From Stutzerimonas nosocomialis (lineage in GTDB: Bacteria > Pseudomonadota > Gammaproteobacteria > Pseudomonadales > Pseudomonadaceae), in contig NZ_QLAE01000008.1 in NCBI RefSeq assembly GCF_005876855.1, positions 96,762 through 160,761 on the forward strand: DNA of 64,000 bases, in the 5' to 3' direction. The position numbers and the translations under genes are program-made. Below, one piece after another: positions 41,564 to 51,093 of the stretch; the stretch's first letter is position 1; every line of letters starts with the position of its first letter. Under the pieces are notes generated by a model, which ran no database searches, had not been told where the DNA came from, and worked only from the letters and a program-made list of their open reading frames with translations.

Positions 41564-42049
41564 ATGAAGAAGCTCCAGATCATCGACCGAAGCCGCGACG
41601 AAGACTTCATGCGCGAAGCCATGGCGCTCGCCGCCGAGGGGGCGTCCTTCGGCGAGGTGCCGGTGGGGGCGGTGGTCGTGCGCGACGGTGTCGTCATCGG
41701 GCGGGGGTTCAATTGCCCGATCCTGCGCCACGATCCCAGCGCCCATGCCGAGATGGTCGCGATCCGGGCCGCCGCCGAGTCGGCACAGAACTACCGGCTT
41801 CCCGGCAGCACGCTGTACGTGACCCTGGAACCCTGCAGTATGTGCGCCGGGCTGATCGTGCATGCGCGCATCGGGCGGGTGGTGTTCGGCGCGGTCGAAC
41901 CGAAGGCCGGCGCGGCGATCAGCCGGGGCCGTTTCTTCGAACAGACCCATCTCAATCACCGGGTCATGGTCGAGGGTGGCGTGCTGGGGGAGGCGTGCGG
42001 TGCGCTGCTCAGCGACTTCTTCCGCCAGCGGCGGCTGGAGAAGGGTTAA
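41564..42049 (+). CDS. tadA: tRNA-specific adenosine deaminase TadA
   Basis: Deaminates adenosine 34 (wobble) of tRNA-Arg(ACG) to inosine; essential in bacteria. The 161-residue product has zinc ligands His61, Cys91 and Cys94 and catalytic Glu63 (HAEMVAI and PCSMCAG). It lies 37 bases after cumA on the same strand. The N terminus is a little longer than the core domain, so a later start is possible. Confidence 0.93.
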   Translation: MKKLQIIDRSRDEDFMREAMALAAEGASFGEVPVGAVVVRDGVVIGRGFNCPILRHDPSAHAEMVAIRAAAESAQNYRLPGSTLYVTLEPCSMCAGLIVHARIGRVVFGAVEPKAGAAISRGRFFEQTHLNHRVMVEGGVLGEACGALLSDFFRQRRLEKG

Positions 42050-42053
42050 TCGT

Positions 42054-43160
42054 TCAGATGCTGCTGAAGCGGCGCAAGCCGGCGTCGGGCAGCGTCTCGT
42101 GGGCGGCTACGCTGCCCATCGCGGGGAACACCACCAGATGATCCGCGGCGACCCTTATGCCGACGTGCTCGCCCGTCCGGTAGTCGGCATGGCTGGGGAA
42201 GATCCCCTCCAGCTGGTTGCCGGTTGGGAGTTGCAGGCGGTAGAGGGTGGAGGCGCCGAGGAAGGTCTTGCCGACGATGGCCGCCTTCAGCGGGCTTTCC
42301 GGTGCGTAGACGATGTCGTCCGGGCGCAACAGCACGTCCACCGAGCTGCCGGTCGGCCAGTCGAAGGCACGATTGCCCTGGATCACGCCGAGCTCGGTCT
42401 GCACCTTCTGCGGGGCGATCAACTGACCGCGGATGAAGTAACCCTGACCGACGAAGCTCGCGACGAAGGGGGTCGCCGGTTCGTGGTAGAGGTTGTAGGG
42501 CGTATCCCACTGCTCGAGGCGCCCGTCGCGGAAGACCCCGACCTGGTCGCTCACGGAAAACGCCTCTTCCTGATCATGGGTCACGAGAATGGCGCTGGTG
42601 CCCCGGAGCTTGAGGATGTCCCGCACTTCGTGGCTCAGGCGCCGGCGCAGTTCGCCATCGAGGTTGGAGAAGGGCTCGTCGAGCAGCAGCAGGTCCGGTT
42701 CCGGGGCCAGCGCCCGGGCCAGCGCCACGCGCTGCTGCTGGCCGCCGGAGAGCTCGTGGGGGTAGCGCTTGCTCAGGGGCGCGAGGTGCACCAGGTCCAG
42801 CAGTTCGGTGACGATGCGCCGGGCGTGGGGATGCTTGCGAATGCCGAACGCGACGTTGTCGGCGACGTTGAGGTGGGGAAACAGCGCGTAGTCCTGAAAG
42901 ACCATACCGACGCGCCGCCGCTCCGGCGCCAGCGTGAAGCCGCTGCGCGAGATGACCCGGTCGGCGAGCTGGATTTCACCTTCGTGGACCGGCTCGAACC
43001 CGGCGATGGCTCGCAGGGTGGTGGTCTTGCCGCATCCCGACGGCCCCAGCAGGCAGCCGATGTCGCCGCGCTCGAGCTGGAGATTCAGCTGCTCCACGAC
43101 CCGCTGGCCGCCGTAGCCGCAGGCGAGCTGGCGCAGGCTGAGGAGCGGTTGTGCATTCAT
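42054..43160 (-). CDS. ABC transporter ATP-binding protein (FbpC/PotA-like)
   Basis: ABC ATPase of 368 residues. Walker [10 protein letters not shown] at 39-47, Q-loop [10 protein letters not shown], signature [15 protein letters not shown], Walker B LLLLDEP and H-loop THDQEEA, followed by a C-terminal TOBE-like domain. It resembles ATPases for ferric iron, spermidine/putrescine or sulfate uptake. No permease or binding-protein gene lies beside it. Its ATG overlaps the argF stop by 4 bases, so it is translationally coupled to argF. Confidence 0.88.
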   Translation of the reverse strand: MNAQPLLSLRQLACGYGGQRVVEQLNLQLERGDIGCLLGPSGCGKTTTLRAIAGFEPVHEGEIQLADRVISRSGFTLAPERRRVGMVFQDYALFPHLNVADNVAFGIRKHPHARRIVTELLDLVHLAPLSKRYPHELSGGQQQRVALARALAPEPDLLLLDEPFSNLDGELRRRLSHEVRDILKLRGTSAILVTHDQEEAFSVSDQVGVFRDGRLEQWDTPYNLYHEPATPFVASFVGQGYFIRGQLIAPQKVQTELGVIQGNRAFDWPTGSSVDVLLRPDDIVYAPESPLKAAIVGKTFLGASTLYRLQLPTGNQLEGIFPSHADYRTGEHVGIRVAADHLVVFPAMGSVAAHETLPDAGLRRFSSI

Positions 43161-44077
43161 GCGTGGTGGTAGGCCGGCTCGACCAGAAACTCGAGCAGCG
43201 CCTTCTGCACGTGCAGCCGGTTCTCGGCCTGGTCCCAGGCGACCGAGCGGGGGTCGTCCAGCAGGTCGTGGCTGACTTCTTCGCCACGGTGGGCCGGCAG
43301 GCAGTGCATGAACAGGACGTTCTCGGCCGCAAGGTCGAGCAGCGCCCGGGTGACCTGGTACGGACGGAACAGCGCCAGGCGCGCCTGGGCTTCCTCTTCC
43401 TGGCCCATCGATGCCCAGACGTCGGTGCTCACCAGGTGGGCACCGGCAACCGCTTCGCGCGGATCGCGCAGCAGCGTGAGGCGCTCGCCGGCCGCCTCGA
43501 GCAGGGTCGCGTCGGGCTCGTACCCTTCAGGGCAGGCGATGCGCAGCTGGAAGTCGAACTGCATCGCCGCTTCTATATAGGTGTTGCACATGTTGTTGCC
43601 GTCGCCGATCCAGGCCACCGTCTTGCCGGCGATGCTGCCGCGGTGTTCATGGAAGGTCTGCATGTCGGCCATCAGCTGGCAGGGGTGGAGGTCGTCGGAC
43701 AGTCCGTTGATCACCGAAACGCGGGAGTGGGCGGCGAATTCGGTCAGGTTGCTGTGGGCGAAGGTGCGGATCATCACCGCATCGAGCATGCTCGACATGA
43801 CGATCGCCGAGTCGCTGATCGGCTCGCCGCGGCCGAGCTGGGTGTCGCGCGGGGAGAGGAAGATGGCCTGGCCGCCGAGCTGGATCATGCCGGCTTCGAA
43901 GGAGAGGCGGGTGCGGGTCGAGGCTTTCTCGAAGATCATCCCCAGCACACGGTTCTTCAAGGGTTCGAACAACACGCCGCGCTCGCGCAGCTCCTTCAGC
44001 TCGATGCCGCGACGAATCAGGCTGGACAACTCCTGCGGCGTGCAGTCCATCAGTGAAAGAAAGTGCCTTGCGCTCAT
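43157..44077 (-). CDS. argF: Ornithine carbamoyltransferase, anabolic
   Basis: Makes citrulline from ornithine and carbamoyl phosphate in arginine synthesis. The 306-residue product has the carbamoyl phosphate motif STRTR (53-57) and the ornithine motif [12 protein letters not shown] near the C terminus. The frame is open seven codons upstream, but [11 protein letters not shown] at 44077 fits the Pseudomonas enzyme and has AAAGG upstream. Coupled to the downstream ABC ATPase gene. Confidence 0.95.
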   Translation of the reverse strand: MSARHFLSLMDCTPQELSSLIRRGIELKELRERGVLFEPLKNRVLGMIFEKASTRTRLSFEAGMIQLGGQAIFLSPRDTQLGRGEPISDSAIVMSSMLDAVMIRTFAHSNLTEFAAHSRVSVINGLSDDLHPCQLMADMQTFHEHRGSIAGKTVAWIGDGNNMCNTYIEAAMQFDFQLRIACPEGYEPDATLLEAAGERLTLLRDPREAVAGAHLVSTDVWASMGQEEEAQARLALFRPYQVTRALLDLAAENVLFMHCLPAHRGEEVSHDLLDDPRSVAWDQAENRLHVQKALLEFLVEPAYHHA

Positions 44078-44396
44078 ATCGACTACCTTTGTTGCCATCG
44101 TCGCGGGCCCGTTGGGTTTTTCCGGGAAAAACGGGCGAGACCGGCGACAGAAGGTCGCGCGGGTCAGCGACTAAGCGGGGAAAGCCCGAGATCTTATCGG
44201 TAAACACGCAAGCGGCGCAAATAGGCCCCAAAGCCCAGCGTTGACGGGGATTCGGGCGCTCGGAAAGGGCGTGATCGGCGTGAAAACAGGCGCTTGGGCG
44301 TCCATCCGTCGCGGTAATGGCCGACCCTCTGACTCGGCTTTTGCGGGCGCTTTCGGTACAATGGCCGGCAACCGTATCTAGCCGAGGTGCCCCCCC
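44078..44396. promoter_or_regulatory. argF leader / argF-grxD intergenic region
   Basis: On the argF strand a long hairpin (44111-44134) has TTTTTCC/GGAAAAA at its centre and CCCGTT/AACGGG outside. A TGTCGC hexamer lies at 44144-44149 on that strand and resembles ArgR half-sites as I remember them for Pseudomonas. On the plus strand TACAAT (44357-44362) may be the -10 of grxD, but no good -35 was seen. No gene found. Confidence 0.4.
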
Positions 44397-44723
44397 ATGG
44401 ATATCATCGAAACCATCAAAGAGCAGATCGCCAACAACCCGGTGCTGCTGTACATGAAAGGTTCGCCGAACGCCCCGCAGTGCGGCTTTTCCGCACGTGC
44501 TTCCCAGGTGGTGATGGGCTGTGGCGAGAAGTTCGCCTATGTCGACATCCTGCAGAACCCCGAGATCCGCGCGAACCTGCCCAAGTACGCCAACTGGCCG
44601 ACCTTCCCGCAGCTGTGGGTCGACGGCGAGCTGGTCGGCGGCAGCGACATCCTCACCGAGATGTTCGAAAAAGGTGAGCTGCAGCCCCTGATCAAGGCCG
44701 CCGTGAACAAGGCCGACGCCTGA
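44397..44723 (+). CDS. grxD: Monothiol glutaredoxin (Grx4 type)
   Basis: CGFS-type monothiol glutaredoxin that carries [2Fe-2S] clusters with glutathione and moves them between assembly and target proteins. The 108-residue product has the active-site Cys29 in QCGFSAR, the cis-Pro region WPTFPQLWVDGELVGG and the usual length. Followed by a strong bidirectional terminator. Confidence 0.95.
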   Translation: MDIIETIKEQIANNPVLLYMKGSPNAPQCGFSARASQVVMGCGEKFAYVDILQNPEIRANLPKYANWPTFPQLWVDGELVGGSDILTEMFEKGELQPLIKAAVNKADA

Positions 44724-44736
44724 TCGGTCAGCCATG

Positions 44737-44766
44737 AAAAAGCCCCGCAGAAGCGGGGCTTTTTTT
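44737..44766. terminator. Bidirectional terminator between grxD and bfrB
   Basis: A 12-bp stem AAAAAGCCCCGC/GCGGGGCTTTTT with an AGAA loop and further T bases. Its A- and T-tracts serve both convergent genes. Confidence 0.9.
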
Positions 44767-44783
44767 ATCGCGGGTGCCGGATG

Positions 44784-45254
44784 TCAGGCATCCATCTGCG
44801 ACTGCAGGTAGTTTTCCAGGCCCACCTTGTCGATCAGTCCCAGCTGGGTCTCCAGCCAGTCGATGTGCTCTTCCTCGGATTCGAGGATGTCTTCGAGCAG
44901 TTCGCGGCTACCGTAGTCGCCAACGCTTTCGCAGTAGGCGATGGCCACCTTGAGGTCCGGGATGCCTTTCTGCTCCAGTTGCAGGTCGCACTCGAGCATC
45001 TCGCGGGTGTGCTCGCCGATCAGCAGCTTGCCCAGTTCCTGCAGGTTGGGCAGGCCCTCGAGGAAGAGGATGCGCTTGATCAGCTTGTCGGCATGCTTCA
45101 TCTCGTCGATGGATTCGTCGTATTCGTGCTTGCCGAGCTTGGTGAGCCCCCAGTCCTCGTACATGCGTGCATGCAGGAAGTACTGGTTGATCGCGACCAG
45201 CTCGTTGCCGAGGATCTTGTTGAGATGCTGGATAACCAACTTGTCGCCTTTCAT
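44784..45254 (-). CDS. bfrB: Heme-binding bacterioferritin
   Basis: 24-mer iron store with heme at dimer interfaces. The 156-residue product has the heme ligand Met52 and ferroxidase residues at Glu18, Glu51, His54 and the later conserved positions, as in P. aeruginosa BfrB. It ends 17 bases before the terminator. bfd lies upstream on the same strand, and Bfd-ferredoxin reduces BfrB to release iron. Confidence 0.93.
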   Translation of the reverse strand: MKGDKLVIQHLNKILGNELVAINQYFLHARMYEDWGLTKLGKHEYDESIDEMKHADKLIKRILFLEGLPNLQELGKLLIGEHTREMLECDLQLEQKGIPDLKVAIAYCESVGDYGSRELLEDILESEEEHIDWLETQLGLIDKVGLENYLQSQMDA

Positions 45255-45407
45255 GTTCGGGCCCCTGTGTCGATGGGTGGGTTCATGGGCGAAGTCTGGC
45301 TATACGAACAACGTCTGTCAAACCTAAGTCCTTGAATTTAAAGCAGTTAAACCGAATAAGAATGTTTCGCCTCTGCACTTGCAGGCTAAGCCCTTGAATT
45401 GACGGCA

Positions 45408-45435
45408 TAAAAAAACCGGACTCTGGGGTCCGGTT
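45408..45435 (-). terminator. Terminator downstream of bfd
   Basis: Perfect 8-bp stem AACCGGAC/GTCCGGTT with a 6-base loop, followed on the minus strand by a run of T. It separates bfd from bfrB, so the two are independent transcripts. Confidence 0.85.
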
Positions 45436-45453
45436 CTTCAAAAATCTTTCAGC

Positions 45454-45672
45454 TCAGGCGGGCACGAAGGTCGCGGCATAGCCAAGGGCTGCGTTGGCGG
45501 TCTGGGTCGCGCTCAGGGTGGAGCGAACCACTTCCTTCGCGACGCATGCGCATTTTCCGCACTGGGAGGCTACGCCGGTAGCGGCCCGAACCTCCTTGTA
45601 GCTGCAACATCCTTCGTAGATCGCTTCCCTGATCTGACGGTCGGTAACACCTTGGCAAAGACAGACGTACAT
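45454..45672 (-). CDS. bfd: Bacterioferritin-associated ferredoxin Bfd
   Basis: Small [2Fe-2S] protein that docks on BfrB and passes electrons to release stored iron. The 72-residue product has the four ligand cysteines in CLC and CGKCAC type spacing (Cys4, Cys6, Cys38, Cys41). It is preceded by a Fur-controlled promoter. Confidence 0.94.
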   Translation of the reverse strand: MYVCLCQGVTDRQIREAIYEGCCSYKEVRAATGVASQCGKCACVAKEVVRSTLSATQTANAALGYAATFVPA

Positions 45673-45704
45673 TCAGGGCACTCGCTACGTTTGCTGGATG
45701 CGAG

Positions 45705-45733
45705 GGATACTAATCAGAATGAGAATGATTGTC
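45705..45733 (-). promoter_or_regulatory. bfd promoter with overlapping Fur box
   Basis: On the minus strand -35 TTGACA (45728-45733) and -10 TAGTAT (45705-45710) with 17 bases between. The Fur box at 45713-45731 (CAGAAT GAGAAT G ATTGTC) matches the GATAAT-GATAAT-N-ATTATC consensus at 14 of 18 positions and fills the spacer. This fits iron repression of bfd. Confidence 0.8.
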
Positions 45734-45820
45734 AAAACTCCGTTTGGTCTGTTTTCGAGCCGCTCCGGCGGGGCGATTATTTCTGTAGACTCTGCGCCTT
45801 TCTTCGCCGGGATGCCCGCC

Positions 45821-46363
45821 ATGGCTCTGCAAGCCACGCCTTATAAAGTCGAGATCAACCTCACCGACATCGATCGCAACGTCTACCAGGACCTGCGTTT
45901 CACCGTCGCCCGGCATCCGTCGGAGACCGAGGAGCGGTTGGTGGCGCGGTTGATCGCCTATGTCCTCTGGTACGACGAGCAGCTGGCCTTCGGGCGCGGC
46001 CTGTCGGACGTCGACGAGCCGGCGCTGTGGGAAAAGAGCCTGGATGACCGCGTGCTGCACTGGATCGAGGTCGGGCAGCCCGATGCCGAGCGGATCACCT
46101 GGTGTTCGCGGCGCGCCGAGCGCTTCAGCCTGGTGGCCTACGGCAATCTGCGGGTCTGGCAGACCAAGGTGCTGGACAGCGTGCGCAGCCTGAAGAAGAT
46201 CAACGTGGTGGCGGTGCAGCAGGAGGCGCTGGAAACCGTGGCGCAGGACCTGCCACGGTCGGTCAGCTGGAGTGTGATGATCAGCGACGGCGCACTGTTT
46301 ATCACCGATGAGCGCGGCCAGCACGAAGTGCCGCTGGAGTGGCTGATCGGCGAGCGCGGCTAG
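45821..46363 (+). CDS. yaeQ: YaeQ family protein
   Basis: 180-residue conserved protein of the YaeQ family, predicted to share the PD-(D/E)XK nuclease-like fold; function is not settled. It starts MALQATPYKVEINLTDID and contains VAYGNLRVWQTKV, both typical. The frame is open 41 codons upstream through the bfd promoter, so the ATG at 45821 is preferred. It converges with the pxp operon with a 30-base gap. Confidence 0.88.
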   Translation: MALQATPYKVEINLTDIDRNVYQDLRFTVARHPSETEERLVARLIAYVLWYDEQLAFGRGLSDVDEPALWEKSLDDRVLHWIEVGQPDAERITWCSRRAERFSLVAYGNLRVWQTKVLDSVRSLKKINVVAVQQEALETVAQDLPRSVSWSVMISDGALFITDERGQHEVPLEWLIGERG

Positions 46364-46393
46364 CGCCCGCCGAAGGGCAGGGAAGGGCCGGCG

Positions 46394-47617
46394 TCAGGAC
46401 TGCCAGAACTGCACGAAGGCGTTGAACGACATCACCACGCCCACCGCCGTGGCCGCCATGGCCAGCAGGCCGAAGACCAGCATCCAGGTCGGATGACGGT
46501 ACTCGTTGCCGACGATGCTCGGCTTCCGGGATGCCCAGAGGATGCACGCCAGCGCCAGCGGCAGCACCAGGGCGTTCAGGGTCCCCGCCACGACGAGCAC
46601 CTTCACCGGCTGGCCGACCAGGCTGTAGATCAGCGTCGAGCAGACGATGAAGGCGATCACCATGCGCTGGTTGTTGCGCTGGATGGCTTCATGCAGCGAG
46701 TACATGAAGGTCACGCTGGTATAGGCGGCGCCGATCACCGACGACACCGACGCGGCCAGCAGCACCACGCCGAACATCTTGTAGCCGATGGTGCCCATCG
46801 AATGGGAGAACACCGAGGCGGCCGGGTTGCCGGCATCCAGCGCGAGCCCCTGGCTGACCACGCCGAGCGCGGCGAGGAACAGGCAGATGCGCACCACGCC
46901 GGTGGTGGCGATGCCGGTGACCGCGGCGCGGGTCACGGCGCCGACGTTCTGCACGCCGGTGATGCCGGCCTCCACCAGACGATGCCCGCCGGAAAAGGAG
47001 ATGTAGCCGCCGACGGTACCGCCGACCAGCGTCACGATGGGCAGCAGCAGGATCAGCGGATCGTCGGGGTTGAAGCTGCGGTTGACGGCTTCGAGCAGCG
47101 GCGGGCTCGACTGCAGCATGGCGTAGCCGATCATGCACAGCATGATCAGGCCGAGCACCTGCATCACCGAATCCATCACGCCCTTGGCGTTGCGCAGCAG
47201 GAAGATGCCGATGATCAGCACGGCGGCGATCAGCGAGCCGATCACCGGCGGCACGCCGAAGATCACGTTCATCGCCAGGCCCGCGCCCCCGATGTTGCCG
47301 ATGTTGAAGGCGATGCCGCCGAGCACGATGAACCCCGAGATCAGATGGCCGACGCCCGGCAGTACCCGGTTGGCGACATCCTGGCCGCGCAGGTTGGCCA
47401 CGGTGATGACGCGCCAGATGTTGAGCTGGGCGCCGATGTCGATGAGCAGCGAAATGACGATGGCGAAGGCGAAGCTGGCCAGATACTTCTCGGTGAACAG
47501 CGACGTCTGGGTCAGAAAGGCGGGCCCGATCGAGGACGTCGCCATGATGAATATCGCGCCGCGCAGGACATTGCGTTGCGACGCCGGTGTGGCGCTTGCG
47601 GTGTGTGTGGGTTGCAT
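46394..47617 (-). CDS. NRAMP-related carrier of the 5-oxoproline operon (YcsG-like)
   Basis: 407 residues with about 11 membrane helices. It belongs to the broad NRAMP family, but helix 1 (SSIGPAFLTQTSLF) lacks the DPGN metal motif. B. subtilis YcsG, in the operon with ycsF, kipI and kipA, is the likely homologue. It lies last in the pxp operon, 107 bases after the DUF1445 gene. Uptake of 5-oxoproline or a relative is a guess from context. Confidence 0.78.
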   Translation of the reverse strand: MQPTHTASATPASQRNVLRGAIFIMATSSIGPAFLTQTSLFTEKYLASFAFAIVISLLIDIGAQLNIWRVITVANLRGQDVANRVLPGVGHLISGFIVLGGIAFNIGNIGGAGLAMNVIFGVPPVIGSLIAAVLIIGIFLLRNAKGVMDSVMQVLGLIMLCMIGYAMLQSSPPLLEAVNRSFNPDDPLILLLPIVTLVGGTVGGYISFSGGHRLVEAGITGVQNVGAVTRAAVTGIATTGVVRICLFLAALGVVSQGLALDAGNPAASVFSHSMGTIGYKMFGVVLLAASVSSVIGAAYTSVTFMYSLHEAIQRNNQRMVIAFIVCSTLIYSLVGQPVKVLVVAGTLNALVLPLALACILWASRKPSIVGNEYRHPTWMLVFGLLAMAATAVGVVMSFNAFVQFWQS

Positions 47618-47724
47618 TGGATACCTTCTTTTTTCTTGGCGTTGGGGCAGGTAGGGAAATGCAGCCGCGCAGTGGATGCCCGGCAAAGATCGTTCTTGTT
47701 GGTAACGCGTGAAACCGTGCCGGG

Positions 47725-48528
47725 TCAGATCACGCCCAGCTGTTCGTCCCTCAGGTCGGTAATGAACATGTGCCCTGGCGCGTGGGTGATGACCAGCTCG
47801 GGCCTGGCCTGCATCGCCACGGCCTGAGGGGTCACGCCGCAGGCCCAGAACACCGGGACTTCGCCTTCGCGCAGGCGGGAGGGGTCGCCGAAATCCGGCT
47901 TGGCCAGATCCTCGATCCCCAGCAGCCGCGGGTCGCCGACATGCACCGGCGCGCCGTGCACCGAAGGAAAGCGCGAGGTGACCTGCACGGCGCGCACCAC
48001 CTTGTCGGCCGGCATCGGGCGCATGCTCACCACCATCGGCCCGCTCAGGCGACCGGCGGGCTGGCAGGCGATGTTGGTGCGGTACATCGGGACGTTGTGG
48101 CCGTCCTCGATGTGCCTGACCGGCACGCCGTTGGCCATCAGCGCGCCTTCGAAGCTGAAGCTGCAGCCGATGAGGAAGGCCACCATGTCGTCTTCCCAGA
48201 AGGGCGTGATGTCCTGCACCTCCTGCTCGAGTTCGCCGTTGCGGTAGAGGCGATAGCGCGGAAAGTCCGTGCGGATATCGGCGCCTGGCGCGGCATGCCG
48301 AGGCTCGAAACTGCCCGGGTCGGTGACGTCCAGCAGCGGGCAGGGCTTGGGGTTGCGCTGGCAGAACAGCAGGAAGTCGTAGGCCAGTTCGCGGCGCACG
48401 ATCATCAGGTTGGCCTGGGCGTAGCCGTTGGCCAGCCCGGCGGTCGGGCCGTCGAATTCGCCGCGGCGAATCCGCTCGCGCAGCGCGGCCGGGGGCAGGT
48501 CTCGGTAGGGTGTCAGGTCCATGCTCAT
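47725..48528 (-). CDS. DUF1445 family putative hydro-lyase (YcsI-like)
   Basis: 267-residue protein of the DUF1445/UPF0317 family (YcsI in B. subtilis). It contains [31 protein letters not shown] and [11 protein letters not shown]. The family is often called a putative hydro-lyase and is related to one region of the animal D-glutamate cyclase protein. Two starts (48528 and 48522) are possible; the first overlaps the pxpC stop by 4 bases. Position in the pxp operon suggests a role in D- or L-5-oxoproline metabolism, unproven. Confidence 0.83.
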   Translation of the reverse strand: MSMDLTPYRDLPPAALRERIRRGEFDGPTAGLANGYAQANLMIVRRELAYDFLLFCQRNPKPCPLLDVTDPGSFEPRHAAPGADIRTDFPRYRLYRNGELEQEVQDITPFWEDDMVAFLIGCSFSFEGALMANGVPVRHIEDGHNVPMYRTNIACQPAGRLSGPMVVSMRPMPADKVVRAVQVTSRFPSVHGAPVHVGDPRLLGIEDLAKPDFGDPSRLREGEVPVFWACGVTPQAVAMQARPELVITHAPGHMFITDLRDEQLGVI

Positions 48529-49457
48529 CGCTCCGCTGTGGTCTGTTGCCAGGTGGCCAGCAGCCGACGCTGCTCGCGCTGGGCGCTTTCCAGGGCCATG
48601 GGCTTGAGCCGCAGCACGGTGCCAGGCATGCACTGGGCCAGTTGGGCGACGGCCAGCGGCGTGAGGGCGCCGAGGCGGGGGTAGCCGCCGATGGTCTGTC
48701 GGTCGTTGAGCAGCACGATGGGCTGACCGTCGGGCGGCACCTGGATGGCACCGAGCGGAACGCCTTCGGAAATCATCGACTCCCGCGCGCTGCGCAGCAC
48801 CGGGCCGAGCAGGCGGACGCCCATGCGGTCGGCGCGCTGGTCCACGGTCCAGTCGGCGTTGAAGACATCGAACAGGCTCTGGCCGCTGAAATCGCCGATC
48901 TGCGCGCCCAGCACCACCGCCAGCGGGCCGCTCGGAGACAGCGAGCGCAGCTGCCCTGGCGGCAGTTCGCGCGGCGCCGGGGGCGCGCCACTCCAGCGCA
49001 GACGATCGCCGGTTTCGAGCGGGCGGCCATCGCCGTGCAGGCCGCCGAGCTGCTCACGGCGAACGGTGGCGCAACTGCCCAGCACGGCTGTGGCCAGAAA
49101 GCCGCCGGGCGCCGCGAGATAGGCTCGAACGCCTTCGCGGGGCTGGGCGAAGCTCAACAGCTGGCCCTTGCGGATGGCGAAGCTGCGTCCCGGGGCGATC
49201 GGCCGATCGTCCAGGGTCGCCTTGAGGTCGGCGCCGCAGATCGCCAGACAGCTGTCGGTTTCGGCGCGAACGCTGAAGTTGCCCAGGGTGATTTCGATGG
49301 TCGCGGCCTGCAGCGGGTTGCCGAGCAGCCAATTGGCCCAGGCCTGGGAAACCCAGTCGGCCGCGCCGCCCTGGGTCACGCCCAGGTGGCGCACGCCGCT
49401 GCGGCCGCCGTCCTGAAGGCTGGCCATGGCGCCGGCGCGTTCGATCACAAGGCTCAT
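48525..49457 (-). CDS. pxpC: 5-oxoprolinase subunit PxpC (KipA)
   Basis: One of three subunits of ATP-dependent 5-oxoprolinase, which opens 5-oxoproline to glutamate. The 310-residue product is the KipA/biotin-dependent carboxyltransferase-like subunit, with [20 protein letters not shown] at its N terminus and YLAAPGGF in the middle. Its start overlaps the pxpB stop and its stop overlaps the DUF1445 start, so translation is coupled. Confidence 0.92.
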   Translation of the reverse strand: MSLVIERAGAMASLQDGGRSGVRHLGVTQGGAADWVSQAWANWLLGNPLQAATIEITLGNFSVRAETDSCLAICGADLKATLDDRPIAPGRSFAIRKGQLLSFAQPREGVRAYLAAPGGFLATAVLGSCATVRREQLGGLHGDGRPLETGDRLRWSGAPPAPRELPPGQLRSLSPSGPLAVVLGAQIGDFSGQSLFDVFNADWTVDQRADRMGVRLLGPVLRSARESMISEGVPLGAIQVPPDGQPIVLLNDRQTIGGYPRLGALTPLAVAQLAQCMPGTVLRLKPMALESAQREQRRLLATWQQTTAER

Positions 49458-50158
49458 GGGGTCACCTCGAAGGGCGTGTCGTCGCCGCCCAGGCGGAGGA
49501 ACTCGGCGCGGTCGATGGGGATGAAGCGTACCCGATCGCCCGGTTGCCAGAGGCTGTAGCCGTCGAGCTCACGGTCGAACAGCCGGGTCGGGCTGCGGCC
49601 GATCAGGTTCCAGCCGCCCGGCGAAACCAGCGGGTAGATGGCGGTCTGGCGATCGGCGATGCCCAGGCTGCCGGCAGGCACCTGCTTGCGTGGCGTCTGC
49701 AGGCGCGGGCTGGCGAGGATCTCGTCGACCAGCCCCATGAAGGCGAAGCCGGGCGCGAAGCCCAGGGCGAAGACCTGGTAGGTGTGCGAACTGTGGCGCT
49801 CGATCACGCCGGCCGCGCCCAGCCCGCTGCGCTTGCCCAGCGGTTCGAGTTCGGGGCCGACGCTCGGGTCGTACCAGACCGGGATCTCATGCTGGCGGGC
49901 GCTGGTTCCGGCGCTCGGTTGCAAGCCTTCGAAGGCGTCAGTGATGCGCTGGCGGGCCTGGCGGTCGTCCATCAGCGTCAGGTCGTAGTGCAGCAGCAGC
50001 GTGGTGTAGGAGGGCACGAGGTCGCGCAGGGCCGGCCCGAAGGCCTCGCGCACGCGCAGGGTCGCAGCCAGCATCCAGGGCATGTTGCCTTCGTCGATCT
50101 GGTCGAACAGACGCAGCATCAGGCTGTCGACGCCGACCACTTCGATGCGCGGCGTCAC
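49454..50158 (-). CDS. pxpB: 5-oxoprolinase subunit PxpB (KipI)
   Basis: Allophanate hydrolase-like subunit (KipI family) of 5-oxoprolinase. The 234-residue product contains [13 protein letters not shown] and [16 protein letters not shown], the family hallmarks. The frame is open upstream to about 50413 on this strand, but that part is antisense-like noise over pxpA. A GTG at 50158 overlaps the pxpA stop (GTGA) and starts the conserved sequence ([11 protein letters not shown]), so I use that. Confidence 0.92.
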   Translation of the reverse strand: MTPRIEVVGVDSLMLRLFDQIDEGNMPWMLAATLRVREAFGPALRDLVPSYTTLLLHYDLTLMDDRQARQRITDAFEGLQPSAGTSARQHEIPVWYDPSVGPELEPLGKRSGLGAAGVIERHSSHTYQVFALGFAPGFAFMGLVDEILASPRLQTPRKQVPAGSLGIADRQTAIYPLVSPGGWNLIGRSPTRLFDRELDGYSLWQPGDRVRFIPIDRAEFLRLGGDDTPFEVTP

Positions 50159-50901
50159 GCAGCCAGCTCCTGCAACGCCTGACGGATGCGCTGCACGGCG
50201 GCGATGGAACCGGCGTTGTCGCCGTGGACGCACAGGGTGTCGGCCTGCAGCACCAGGGCGCTGCCGTCGCTGGCGGTGAGCGGCTCGCCCTTGGCCAGCG
50301 TCAGGGCCTGGGCGGCCACTGTCTCGGCGTCGTGGTGCACGGCGCCGGGCAGGCTGCGCGACACCAGCATGCCGGCGGCGTCGTAGGCGCGGTCGGCGAA
50401 GACCTCGAACCACAGGGTGATGCCCAGTTCCGCCGCCAGTGCCTGGCTGGCGCCATTGTCCCGCGTGGACATCAGCATCAGCGGCAGGGTCGCGTCATAG
50501 GCCTTGATGGCGCGCATCACCGCGCGCAGCAGGTCGGGCTGGCGCATCATGTCGTTGTAGAGCGCGCCGTGGGGTTTGACGTAGCTGACGCGGGTGCCCT
50601 CGGCGCGGCAGATGCCGTCGAGCGCGCCGATCTGGTAGAGCAGCATGTTCTCCACTTCCGACGGGCTGCAGGCCATCGAGCGGCGACCGAAGCCGACCAG
50701 GTCCGGATAGGCGGGGTGTGCGCCGATGCGAACGTTGTGCTGCGCGGCCAGCGCCACGGTGCGGCGCATGATCTGCGGGTCGGACGCGTGGAAGCCACAG
50801 GCGACGTTGGCGCAGTCGATGAAGGGCATCACTTCGGCGTCCAGGCCCATCGTCCAGGCACCGAAGCTTTCGCCGATGTCGCAGTTCAGGAGCAGGTTCA
50901 T
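50155..50901 (-). CDS. pxpA: 5-oxoprolinase subunit PxpA (LamB/YcsF)
   Basis: First subunit of 5-oxoprolinase, of the LamB/YcsF family. The 248-residue product has [24 protein letters not shown] and [13 protein letters not shown], diagnostic for the family. The ribosome-binding site AGAGAGGA precedes the ATG. First gene of the operon and divergent from the winged-helix regulator gene. Confidence 0.94.
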   Translation of the reverse strand: MNLLLNCDIGESFGAWTMGLDAEVMPFIDCANVACGFHASDPQIMRRTVALAAQHNVRIGAHPAYPDLVGFGRRSMACSPSEVENMLLYQIGALDGICRAEGTRVSYVKPHGALYNDMMRQPDLLRAVMRAIKAYDATLPLMLMSTRDNGASQALAAELGITLWFEVFADRAYDAAGMLVSRSLPGAVHHDAETVAAQALTLAKGEPLTASDGSALVLQADTLCVHGDNAGSIAAVQRIRQALQELAA

Positions 50902-50963
50902 GGCGGATCCTCTCTTTTATTCGTCGCACGTTGCGGCGGAGAATGCGTGGACGATAATAAAAT

Positions 50964-50980
50964 ATCAACGATTTATTGAT
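50964..50980. promoter_or_regulatory. AT-rich inverted repeat in the pxpA-regulator intergenic region
   Basis: ATCAA-N7-TTGAT, perfect 5-bp arms, in the only strongly AT-rich stretch nearby. A possible operator for the divergent regulator. A TTGATA hexamer on the minus strand here could be a -35 for pxpA, with a weak -10. Confidence 0.4.
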
Positions 50981-51093
50981 GATTTTCTGATGAGTCGTCG
51001 CGGCGCACCGCAGGGGTGCATTGCGGTATGCTTGGCGCCCATTCCAGCGTGCGGCTCAGGTCGCGCCATCGCCCCCACGTCATGGAACCGCTC

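Noticed and set aside
47618-48751. N-terminal extension of the NRAMP-like carrier through the DUF1445 gene
   Set aside because: The extension is out-of-frame reading of the DUF1445 and pxpC genes. The carrier itself starts at 47617.
50159-50413. Upstream extension of pxpB
   Set aside because: It overlaps pxpA in another frame and has Arg/Pro-rich noise; the GTG at 50158 starts the conserved protein.
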